Origin: an uncultured Paraprevotella sp.
GTDB taxonomy: Bacteria > Bacteroidota > Bacteroidia > Bacteroidales > Bacteroidaceae
Reading direction: 5' to 3'
Assembly: GCA_900548345.1 (NCBI GenBank)
Contig: URKA01000002.1
Coordinates: forward strand, 62,001 to 126,000
DNA: 64,000 bases
Part shown: positions 26,083-34,327 of the stretch, piece after piece
How the letters are laid out: every line of letters starts with the position of its first letter
Position numbering within the stretch: position 1 is the stretch's first letter
Translations under genes and position numbers: made by a program
Notes under the pieces: generated by a model
Told to the model about the DNA's origin: nothing
The model's database searches: none
What the model saw: only the letters and a program-made list of their open reading frames with translations

Positions 26083-28995
26083 TTATTCTACGGTTACTTT
26101 GTCAGTGCGTGTCGTACCATTGTCATAGAATGTCTTTCTGATGCACAGTCCTTTGCGGGGGCGTGTGACGAGACGTATTCCGTCAATGGTATAATATTCT
26201 GTCCTGATAACGGTTGCCGGAGTTGTTGTGTCGGAGATTCCGTTGCCACCGGTTTCGGTAAACTGCCAGGAGTCGAACCGTGTAGGGGCATTGACTTGTC
26301 GGAACAGGATATATACATTGTGTAATCCCGTGACAGGAATGTCGCATGCCGTAGTGAAAGTGCCTGTCTCGTCCGAGGCGTATTCCAGTGTGGCGACCGG
26401 AGCGGAATCCATGTTGTCGATGTAGACTTCCATTTTTCCTGTACCGGAGAGGGTGGCCGAGAAGTTTCCGGCTCCATTGGTTCCGAACTGTACGCCTTTG
26501 ATCATCAGCCAGCTTCCGGCTGCCGATGGGATGATACAGGTGTTTCCTTCTGTATTCGTGTTCGATGCGGATATGCCCGCTGCCGTACATAAGGTTTCGG
26601 CCTGTTGGTGCTGATACGGATTGACGCGTTTGGCCGTAAGTTGCGTGACGCCGGTATTGGAGGCGGATACCGCCGTGATTCTTTGAGAGGCTTCGCGTAC
26701 CGTACATTTGTTCATGGCAATGTTGCGGTATCCTCCGTCTATTTCCTGTTGTTTCTCCAGCCATTGCGTGTGGTAGAAGAGGTAGAAGAAAGAGCCGAAC
26801 TTCTGCAAATGACTGTGGTTGTTGCCGCCGGGATAGCCGAACGAACCGGGATTGGCAAGATATTCGCCTTTGTATGTCCAACTGTTCTGGTCGAGCGGGT
26901 TGTTGGAGGTCATGTAGCAGATGCTGCATGGCGACGGTGCTGTTTGGGCACTTCCGTAGGAGGACCATTCCGAACGGTCGCGCCAGCTGGTGCAATAGGA
27001 ATAGACGAACTTGCCGCTCATGATGTTCAATTCGTTGGCTTCAAAGTGATAGGGAGCGGGAATGGGAACGATGTCGCTGTCCAATGATATCATGTCCTTA
27101 CCGAGGCGGACGATGCGTGCGTTGCCGGGTTGCAGGTCGGTGCCGGAATCATTGGGTGAGCCGCCTCCGAAGGCAAGCCAGCCGGTTCCCTCGTTGTCAA
27201 TGACCACACCCGGGTCGAACGGGTTGTTACACAGACCGAGTCCCGGTGTGTTGTATGAAATAAGGTTACTTTTGAGGGGAGCCGTCCACGGTCCGGTGGG
27301 AGAGGTGGAAGTGATGACACCTATACCGCCACCGCTGTTGGAGAAATACATGTAGAAATGAGTCAGTCCGTCTTCTTCCACGCGCGATACGATGGAAGGC
27401 GCCCAGGAGGCTGCCAGCCATGAGCCGCATACGGCATCCATGTCGATGGTACCGTGATAGGTCCAGTTGACCAAGTCTTCGGTAGACATCATGACCAATG
27501 ATTTGATATATCCGTAAGTATTACTCTCGAATCCGTTGGTGGCGTTGAACTGCTGTTGGTCGTTCGTACCGTAAACGTAGAGTCTTCCTTCATGTTCTAT
27601 GGCGGTAGGGTCGGCACAGAATTGGTAGGGATTGATGGGATTGACTTGCGTTTCCGTCTTGAATGCCGTCATGGGAACGACATCTTCCGGACGCTGTTCT
27701 TCTTTGGGCGTCCTGATGAATTGTAGGGTATACAGGCTCTTTGCCGTGATCAGTACTTCGGGCGTTCGTGTATTCGAATAAGAGGCACTTACATCCTGTA
27801 CGAAACGGTTGCGTGAGATATTGGTTACAATAGCATTGACCTGCCGGCTGGCGAAAGGCAGGCTGACTTTCAGTTTTACGGCACTTTCCGAGGGATTGAG
27901 CACGAATACGTTGACGGTATCGCCGTTTTCGCTGGCGTATGCCGTGCCCTTGACCGGTGTGGAAGCGTTGTCCGTGAATACGGCTTTGATGCGTGTCAGT
28001 CCGGTGGCGTATCGGGCGTAGTGTCCCATGACGTAGGCGAATTTCGCAGGAGAGGACTTGTCGCCTCCGCCTGTGCCGTCGCCGAAGAAATGGTCCAGCA
28101 TATTATAATATATGTAGGCATTGAATCCATGGCGCAGGCAGTTGTCTATGCTTTCGGCGAAATTGAGTCCGCAGTCCCAGTTGCCCACCTGGTCGGGGTC
28201 GAAGATGTATTCGGTCATCCACATGGGCTTTTTGGTCAGGTTCTGCACATAGCCCACGTAAGTCAGGTCGTTGGCGCCGTAGATATGGTTTCCCCAGATG
28301 TCCGTGTTGTTGCGTACGGCGGCTGATTTTACCAGTTCCTTGTTATAAGTATGGCTGCCCCATCCGAAACATTCCGGTGCCATGATCTTACATTTGGGGT
28401 CGATATACTTGCGTGCGGCGGAAATCATGCGTGTCATTTCTTCTACCGTGTACAGACATCCTTCATATCCTTCCGGATCGTAATCGCACTCGTTCTGTAT
28501 GGAGATGATGTCTATGGCGGCATCCTGGCGTTCCATATATTGTCTGAACTGTTCCAGCCATTTGGCATACGCCTCGATGCTGTCGGTGTTGATGTGTCCG
28601 TGGTTGGAGGATTGTCCCCAGGTTTGTTCGGCACCGACCTTGAACCTGTGGGGTGGTGTCCAGGGAGATGCAAAAACGGTGATGCCGTGCGCCTTTCCCC
28701 ATTTAACGGTCGGTACGTATGCCGCCCAGTCGTTTTCATTCGGAGCAATGCGTATGCGCATGATGTTATACCCCATGCCGTCTGCTCCCCACAGCTTGTC
28801 CACTTTGTCTTGTGTATAGCTTGCCGCCCATTGTCCGCTCATGCCGACTCCGCCGAACCCGTCGATATGTTGGTAAGTTGTTCCGGCATCAACAGTGACG
28901 CTTGCTGTCCGCTGTGCCGGGGCGTATGAGGTCATGCACAGCATGGCAGTGAGCAGGACGAAGGGGCTTAAAGTCAGGTTCGTTCTTTTTTTCAT
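26083..28995 (-). CDS. GH30-GH43-CBM6 multimodular xylanase/arabinofuranosidase
   Basis: A 970-residue secreted fusion. Signal peptide (LTLSPFVLLTAMLCMTSYAPA). Residues ~30-420 form a GH30 barrel plus sandwich: HIDGFGGVGMSGQW, acid/base Glu169 in SIQNECDYD and nucleophile Glu262 in MWMTEYIF. The arrangement resembles GH30 endo-xylanases that recognise glucuronic acid side chains. Residues ~450-780 are a GH43 propeller (YQFCADPTAIEHEG, WAPSIV, FEANELNIM). Residues ~800-925 are a CBM6 (QQAETLCTAAG ... FDSWQF). The tail is YYTIDGIRL...GLCIRKTF. It lies 10 bases downstream of GH115 copy 2, so the two are co-transcribed, linking glucuronate-dependent cleavage with glucuronate removal. Exact specificities are inferred. 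Confidence 0.9.
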   Translation of the reverse strand: MKKRTNLTLSPFVLLTAMLCMTSYAPAQRTASVTVDAGTTYQHIDGFGGVGMSGQWAASYTQDKVDKLWGADGMGYNIMRIRIAPNENDWAAYVPTVKWGKAHGITVFASPWTPPHRFKVGAEQTWGQSSNHGHINTDSIEAYAKWLEQFRQYMERQDAAIDIISIQNECDYDPEGYEGCLYTVEEMTRMISAARKYIDPKCKIMAPECFGWGSHTYNKELVKSAAVRNNTDIWGNHIYGANDLTYVGYVQNLTKKPMWMTEYIFDPDQVGNWDCGLNFAESIDNCLRHGFNAYIYYNMLDHFFGDGTGGGDKSSPAKFAYVMGHYARYATGLTRIKAVFTDNASTPVKGTAYASENGDTVNVFVLNPSESAVKLKVSLPFASRQVNAIVTNISRNRFVQDVSASYSNTRTPEVLITAKSLYTLQFIRTPKEEQRPEDVVPMTAFKTETQVNPINPYQFCADPTAIEHEGRLYVYGTNDQQQFNATNGFESNTYGYIKSLVMMSTEDLVNWTYHGTIDMDAVCGSWLAASWAPSIVSRVEEDGLTHFYMYFSNSGGGIGVITSTSPTGPWTAPLKSNLISYNTPGLGLCNNPFDPGVVIDNEGTGWLAFGGGSPNDSGTDLQPGNARIVRLGKDMISLDSDIVPIPAPYHFEANELNIMSGKFVYSYCTSWRDRSEWSSYGSAQTAPSPCSICYMTSNNPLDQNSWTYKGEYLANPGSFGYPGGNNHSHLQKFGSFFYLFYHTQWLEKQQEIDGGYRNIAMNKCTVREASQRITAVSASNTGVTQLTAKRVNPYQHQQAETLCTAAGISASNTNTEGNTCIIPSAAGSWLMIKGVQFGTNGAGNFSATLSGTGKMEVYIDNMDSAPVATLEYASDETGTFTTACDIPVTGLHNVYILFRQVNAPTRFDSWQFTETGGNGISDTTTPATVIRTEYYTIDGIRLVTRPRKGLCIRKTFYDNGTTRTDKVTVE

Positions 28996-29005
28996 CTGAA
29001 TCTGT

Positions 29006-31564
29006 TTATTTTAAGTTCTCGATATGGTAAGGGCTTTCCGGTTCTCCCAAATAATTGTAGTCGGCCTTGACTTCTTTTCCATCGGCAATCCGGGTGATGA
29101 CGATACGTTCGATGACCACACCGGGGTCGAGTGGTGAAAGGGTCAGGGTGTGCATCCCGTCATCCTTGTGTTTCAGAGGCATTTTTACGGTTCCGATGTT
29201 GATGCGGTTTGCCTGCCATTGGTATTCCTCTTTTTTGCTGTTGATATTAAGAATCTGTGGCTTGCCTTCATCAGTCCTGACCTCAATGCGTTGCCCTTTG
29301 TTGTCGTTGAACGGGAACGTCGGGGCCAGATAGAGGTGTATCATGACTTCTCCGTCTTTTGAGGATTGGAACTTGTAGGTGACCTCTCCTTGGTCTGTCG
29401 GTTCGGTGTAAGGCATGAGAGCCAGTCCGGAGAGTGTTTTCCCGAAATCAGGGATGACGGTCCATTGTGTTTTGGTGCCGTCAGTGGCTTTCCAGTAATG
29501 TTCAGCCTCCATGGCGATGATGCCTTTGGGAGAGGCGGAGGTGAATACATATCCTTTGTCAGGATTGCCGTTCTGTTTTCTTGCAGCGTTCACCGAGTCG
29601 GCATTGACCCTTTGCGGGGCAGGGAAGTAGCGCTTCTTGGGACCGTTCCAACTTGTATATCCGATGTGAATCTCATCCATCATGTGGTTCCATTTGCCTC
29701 CGGCGATGTGTTTGTTGTAGTGGTCACAGAGAAGGGAGTCACGGAGATACAGACGGTAAGCGCGGTCAGCCCAGTCGTTGGCTTCCGGATGGTTTTCCGC
29801 AGCCAGCCGGCTGTTCATGGCATAGGCATAATACATATCATATAGGTTTGCCATAGCCTGTACCGGAAACAGGATAAGTTCCTGGTAAGTATCACGGTAC
29901 TTCTCGTCCAACAACTGGTATTGGTTGAGTGCGTCGCTCTCCAGTCGTTTATAATCGCCCAATACCCGTTCCCATTCTCCGGTGTGAAGCGAATAAGTGT
30001 TGTGCCATAACAACTCTGCGGTGCGGCGGTGTACATATTTCCCTTGCAGGTTGAGGATGCGTGCCGCTTCTTTGGCTTCCCGCTCACCGAACTGCTGACG
30101 GCAGAACGCTTCCGTATATTCCATCAGATTACCGGCGTTGAAACGTCCGGGGTTCCATGCCATCCGAAGGAAGAAGTCAATGGGGAACTCCATCGGTTTA
30201 AGGTCGCCTACATTCAGAATCCATAATTGGTCCACACCGTAACTGTAAGTCAGTTGCATTTGTTCCCAGATGCGTTGTATCTGGCTGACGTTGATCCATT
30301 TCGTATTGCGCGGTCCGCCTACATAGTCTACATGGTAATACATGCCGTACCCGCCTTTGTGCTTTTCTTCCTGCAGATCCGGCAACAAGCGTACGTTTCC
30401 CCAGTTGTCATCACAAAGCAGTAAGATGACGTCGTCCGGTACGCGCATTCCTTTTTCATAATACTCCTGCACTTCTTTGTAGAGCGCCCATACCTGGGGT
30501 GTTTTTTCCGGTTTCTTTCCGGTCACGTCCCTGATGATTTTCCGTTGGTCGGCTACGATGCGTTCGAGCAACTGGAGGTTGGCGTCTTTGCCCATGGGTT
30601 CGTCGCCGTCTCCGCGCATGCCGATGGTGACGATGTCTTCAGTACCTTTGATTCTTTCTATGCCTTTGCGGAAGAACCGGTTGAGTCCGTCTTTGTTCGT
30701 GTCATAGTTCCATGGTCCTATTTCTTTTCTCCGGCGCGCGTACTCCTGATGGTTTCTTGCCATGGGTTCATGATGCGATGTGCCGATGATGATACCCATC
30801 TCGTCGGCAAGCCGGCTACTTTCCGGGTCATCTTCGTAGAAGGCGGACGCCCACATTGCCGGCCAAAGGAAGTTGCCTTTCAGACGAAGGATGAGTTCGT
30901 ACATGTGGACATACATCTTGCTGTTGATGCCTCCGAATTTTTCTTTTGCCCATCCTCCGAAAGCCGGCCATTCGTCGTTGATGAAGATACCCCGGTAACG
31001 GACGGCAGGTTCACCGTCCGTATAAGTTCCCGGCAGGATGTATAGTTCCTTATGCTTCTCCACCGGTACGTCAGCCCACCAGTACCACGGACTGACGCCC
31101 ATCTGTTCCGCCAGTTCATAGATGCCGTAAATAGCTCCCCGTTTGTCGCTTCCGGCGATGACGGTGTAAGTGTTGTCATTGTCATTGACAGTGGTGATGA
31201 TATACTTCTCGCGTTTGCCCTGCAACTCTTTTCCGTTGAGTTTTTTTTCTTTGATGAGTCGTTTGATGATGTCGCTCTTTTCAATGGAACCCACAACCAG
31301 GCGTGTGTTAGGGGTCAGCCTGCCGACTGTTTCCGGTTGTTTTCCGGTGACACTGCTGATGTCCCGGACAAGATTATTCGTTGCTGTTTTTATTCCCTGA
31401 AATTCCTGCTCGTTGATGAAGATGTGCAGGGTGTTTTCTTGTGTCTGAAGTAGGGTACACCCGTTTTCCGGACGGAACGCGACGAACCGTTCTGCTGCGG
31501 ACAGACAGGACGGGATTGCCGTGACGATACAGAGTAAGGCGATTCTAAAAAAGTCTTTTTTCAT
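29006..31564 (-). CDS. GH115 xylan alpha-1,2-(4-O-methyl)glucuronidase (copy 2)
   Basis: The frame extends to 31687, but the start is set at 31564, where the signal peptide begins (MKKDFFRIALLCIVTAIPSCLSA). A promoter-like box at 31629-31636 lies upstream of this start and inside the longer frame. The 853-residue product has the GH115 blocks AGSDKRGAIYGIYEL, SPWYWWADVPV, YRGIFINDEWPAFGG, NFLWPAMWA, GTSHHEPMARN, TIGMRGDGDEPMG and LLCDDNWGNVRLLP, plus a C-terminal sandwich from AMEAEHYW. It differs clearly from copy 1, so it is not a recent duplicate. First gene of a two-gene operon with GH30-GH43. Confidence 0.95.
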   Translation of the reverse strand: MKKDFFRIALLCIVTAIPSCLSAAERFVAFRPENGCTLLQTQENTLHIFINEQEFQGIKTATNNLVRDISSVTGKQPETVGRLTPNTRLVVGSIEKSDIIKRLIKEKKLNGKELQGKREKYIITTVNDNDNTYTVIAGSDKRGAIYGIYELAEQMGVSPWYWWADVPVEKHKELYILPGTYTDGEPAVRYRGIFINDEWPAFGGWAKEKFGGINSKMYVHMYELILRLKGNFLWPAMWASAFYEDDPESSRLADEMGIIIGTSHHEPMARNHQEYARRRKEIGPWNYDTNKDGLNRFFRKGIERIKGTEDIVTIGMRGDGDEPMGKDANLQLLERIVADQRKIIRDVTGKKPEKTPQVWALYKEVQEYYEKGMRVPDDVILLLCDDNWGNVRLLPDLQEEKHKGGYGMYYHVDYVGGPRNTKWINVSQIQRIWEQMQLTYSYGVDQLWILNVGDLKPMEFPIDFFLRMAWNPGRFNAGNLMEYTEAFCRQQFGEREAKEAARILNLQGKYVHRRTAELLWHNTYSLHTGEWERVLGDYKRLESDALNQYQLLDEKYRDTYQELILFPVQAMANLYDMYYAYAMNSRLAAENHPEANDWADRAYRLYLRDSLLCDHYNKHIAGGKWNHMMDEIHIGYTSWNGPKKRYFPAPQRVNADSVNAARKQNGNPDKGYVFTSASPKGIIAMEAEHYWKATDGTKTQWTVIPDFGKTLSGLALMPYTEPTDQGEVTYKFQSSKDGEVMIHLYLAPTFPFNDNKGQRIEVRTDEGKPQILNINSKKEEYQWQANRINIGTVKMPLKHKDDGMHTLTLSPLDPGVVIERIVITRIADGKEVKADYNYLGEPESPYHIENLK

Positions 31565-31628
31565 ATTCTTAGATGGATTTGATGAATAAACATATTTGTC
31601 CATGTCCCATGATGAGGGGAGGATATGG

Positions 31629-31636
31629 CAAAGATA
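31629..31636 (-). promoter_or_regulatory. Candidate -7 box for the GH115-GH30 operon
   Basis: On the - strand TATCTTTG followed by C fits the Bacteroides -7 consensus, about 65 bases upstream of the chosen GH115 start. No TTTG is present at normal -33 spacing. Together with the box at 31807 it makes the 278-base gap 31565-31842 a divergent promoter region. Confidence 0.45.
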
Positions 31637-31806
31637 CAAAGGAATCCTTGAATATATTTTCTTTATCTGCTCATTTTGTGGTGTCAAGGTAACGACGGTT
31701 TGTCGGTTTGTATCATATATTTTTTCTCATGTAACATTTCCTTGTATTTGTTTGCCGGGAGCAAATTTTCATAACGCAGATAGAAAAGATGTGCGGTGAT
31801 AATCAC

Positions 31807-31814
31807 TAATTTTG
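31807..31814 (+). promoter_or_regulatory. Candidate -7 box for the GH2-GH43-GH98 operon
   Basis: TAATTTTG followed by C matches TAnnTTTG, 28 bases before the GH2 start codon. The leader would be about 20 bases. No clear -33 element is visible, which fits an activator-dependent promoter. Confidence 0.45.
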
Positions 31815-31842
31815 CCATTGGATTAATTATTTATTTAATGGT

Positions 31843-34263
31843 ATGAGGAACAGTTTGTACAGAGTCTTAATGTGTGGACTTGCCGGAGCATGGATGTTGC
31901 AGTATGCCTGCGGACAGAAAATCATCCGCCAGAAGGAGTGCTGGGACTTCGACTGGAAATTTGTCTTGAACGCCGATGACGGGCGGAATCGTGAATTGTT
32001 GCTGGAAGATAAGGACTGGATGGAAGTGCAGTTGCCGCACGACTGGAGTGTGTCGCTTGATTTTGACGGTAAGTTAAGCGGATGCAACGGTCATTTGCCG
32101 GGCGGTATCGGCTGGTACAGGAAAACTTTTGAAGTGAGTGGGAAGGATAAGGGTAAACGTATTTCAGTATTGTTCGACGGAATCTATAACAGGAGTGATG
32201 TCTATTTGAACGGCCATCATCTGGGTTTTCGTCCTTATGGCTTCTGCTATCTGCAATATGATCTTACACCTTATATAATATATGGCGGCAAGAATGTCCT
32301 GGCAGTCCGGGTCAACAATCCGTCGGACAACGACAGCATTGCCCGGTGGTATACCGGGTCCGGCATTTATAGGCATGCCTGGTTGGTGAAGACCGCCCCT
32401 GTGCACGTGGATGAATATGGTACGTATGTGACTACTACATTGAAAGAGGGCGGGAAAGCAGAGGTATCCGTTCGAACGACCGTGGCGAACAACGATGCGG
32501 AGAGCCATGGAATTTATGTGAAGCATTGTGTGAAAGACTCTTCAGGAAAGACGGTGGCACAAAGCCGGAAAGGGGAGAGGCTGGATATTCCTGCCGGAGG
32601 AAAAGCCGATGACCATGCCTTGCTTTCAGTGGATGACGCACGGTTATGGTCACCGGAATCACCTAACCTGTATACCTTATATACATCAGTCTGTCAGGGA
32701 AACCGTGAGATAGACCGTTATGAGACCGTATTCGGCATACGCTCGTGTGAGTTTACTGCCGACAACGGATTTATATTGAACGGGAAGCGTGTGAAGTTGA
32801 AAGGTTTTTGTTTGCATCAGGATGATGCATCGTTGGGGGCTGCGCTTCCTTTGCGCTCCATGCAGCGCAAGTTGCAAATCATCAAGGAATATGGCGTGAA
32901 TGCCATCCGTTGCAGTCACAACCAGCCGGCACCGGAGTTTCTTGACCTATGCGACCAGATGGGCTTCATTGTGATTGATGAGGCGTTTGACAAATGGAAG
33001 TCAGGCTACTATGCGGAATATTTCGATGAATGGTGGCAGCGTGATTTAAGGAATATGATTGTGCGCGACCGTAATCATCCGTGTGTGGTCCTGTGGAGCA
33101 TCGGTAACGAATTGCAGGAAGCATGGGACGGAAGTGATACCGGATGCAGAAGAGCGGCTATGTTACAAGATTTTGTGCATGAACTGGAACCGACAAGACA
33201 AGTCTGTCTGGCGGCACAGAACCGCCATAACGAGCGGTTTTCAGGTGTGACGGACGTGGTGGGCTATAACTATCTGGAGGCAAGAATGCTGTCCGATCAC
33301 AAGAAGTTTCCGAAGAGGCGTTTCCTTGTTACGGAAGAACTGCCGTATTATATGGGTGCGGAAGGGAATATCAGAAGCTACGATACCGACAATCCTTGGA
33401 ATGTCATTGCCGCAAACGATTTCATTGCCGGCGGTTTCATCTGGTCCGGTGTGGATTATATCGGTGAAGCCGGTTGGCCGAGCCATGGTTGGCCGACGGG
33501 TTTGTTCGACATTTGCATGATAGAGAAACCCCGTGCCGCCTTTCATCGTGCCATGTGGAATGACAAGCCGGTGGTGGGAATGGCTGTGCGTGACAATGCT
33601 TTGGATATCGACCACGGACGGGATTTGTGGCAATGGCCCAATATGACCACGATGTGGAATTTTCCCCGAAGTTATGACGGACTGGTGGTGGAAGTGGTCA
33701 CAACGACGAATTGCGAGAAGGTGGTGCTGTTTCAGAACGGCAATGTGATGGGCGTGAAGAATACATCAGATTATCCGAACCATACCATCGTCTGGAATCT
33801 TCCCTATAAGCGCGGCACACTTGTGGCAAAAGGAGTGAACGGGACGGATACATTGGCGGTCTGTGAGATGAGGACTGCCGGAAATCCGGTAGAATTGCAC
33901 GTAGAGGCAGACCGTTCGGAACTGGTTGCCGACGGGCAGGACCTGAGTTATGTGCAAGTGGAATTGCGGGATGAAAACGGTGTCCTTGTGCAGCATGACG
34001 ACCGGATGGTTACGGCGAGACTTGAAGGAGAAGGACGTCTGATAGGTTTTATCAACAGCGATTTGCGGCGTACAACTCCCTTCACCTCCCGACAGGACAA
34101 GACTTATTTCGGACGTGCCATGGCTATTGTGCAGACTACCCGTCAGCCGGGAGATATCCGTTTGAGTTTTGAGGTAGAGGGAATGAGCCGTCCCATTACA
34201 GTATCGTTGAAATCTGTTCCCGTGGAGAAGAATGCCGTTCCTCCGGTTCCGAGTTTCCGGTAA
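31843..34263 (+). CDS. GH2 glycoside hydrolase (beta-galactosidase/glucuronidase-like)
   Basis: An 806-residue secreted GH2 enzyme. Signal peptide ~1-25. The sugar-binding domain (WDFDWKF, LPHDWSV, GGIGWYRKTF, FDGIYNRSDVYLNG) is followed by an Ig-like domain and a TIM barrel with acid/base Glu423 in WSIGNELQEAW. The nucleophile is Glu498 or Glu499 in LVTEELPYY, followed by GGFIWSGVDYIGEAGWPSHGW. The C-terminal part resembles DUF4982 plus a further Ig-like module. GH2 covers beta-galactosidases, mannosidases, glucuronidases and arabinosidases, and the sequence does not decide between them. A beta-linked galactose or arabinopyranose decoration on xylan would suit the context. First gene of a three-gene + strand group. 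Confidence 0.9.
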   Translation: MRNSLYRVLMCGLAGAWMLQYACGQKIIRQKECWDFDWKFVLNADDGRNRELLLEDKDWMEVQLPHDWSVSLDFDGKLSGCNGHLPGGIGWYRKTFEVSGKDKGKRISVLFDGIYNRSDVYLNGHHLGFRPYGFCYLQYDLTPYIIYGGKNVLAVRVNNPSDNDSIARWYTGSGIYRHAWLVKTAPVHVDEYGTYVTTTLKEGGKAEVSVRTTVANNDAESHGIYVKHCVKDSSGKTVAQSRKGERLDIPAGGKADDHALLSVDDARLWSPESPNLYTLYTSVCQGNREIDRYETVFGIRSCEFTADNGFILNGKRVKLKGFCLHQDDASLGAALPLRSMQRKLQIIKEYGVNAIRCSHNQPAPEFLDLCDQMGFIVIDEAFDKWKSGYYAEYFDEWWQRDLRNMIVRDRNHPCVVLWSIGNELQEAWDGSDTGCRRAAMLQDFVHELEPTRQVCLAAQNRHNERFSGVTDVVGYNYLEARMLSDHKKFPKRRFLVTEELPYYMGAEGNIRSYDTDNPWNVIAANDFIAGGFIWSGVDYIGEAGWPSHGWPTGLFDICMIEKPRAAFHRAMWNDKPVVGMAVRDNALDIDHGRDLWQWPNMTTMWNFPRSYDGLVVEVVTTTNCEKVVLFQNGNVMGVKNTSDYPNHTIVWNLPYKRGTLVAKGVNGTDTLAVCEMRTAGNPVELHVEADRSELVADGQDLSYVQVELRDENGVLVQHDDRMVTARLEGEGRLIGFINSDLRRTTPFTSRQDKTYFGRAMAIVQTTRQPGDIRLSFEVEGMSRPITVSLKSVPVEKNAVPPVPSFR

Positions 34264-34327
34264 CATATATAATTGTTCTATAAAGAATAGAGATAATAAT
34301 TTTAGTTATACTATATAAAAGCAAAAC

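Noticed and set aside
29006..31687. Upstream start at 31687 for GH115 copy 2
   Set aside because: It would put about 41 residues before an obvious signal peptide and would start upstream of the predicted promoter box.
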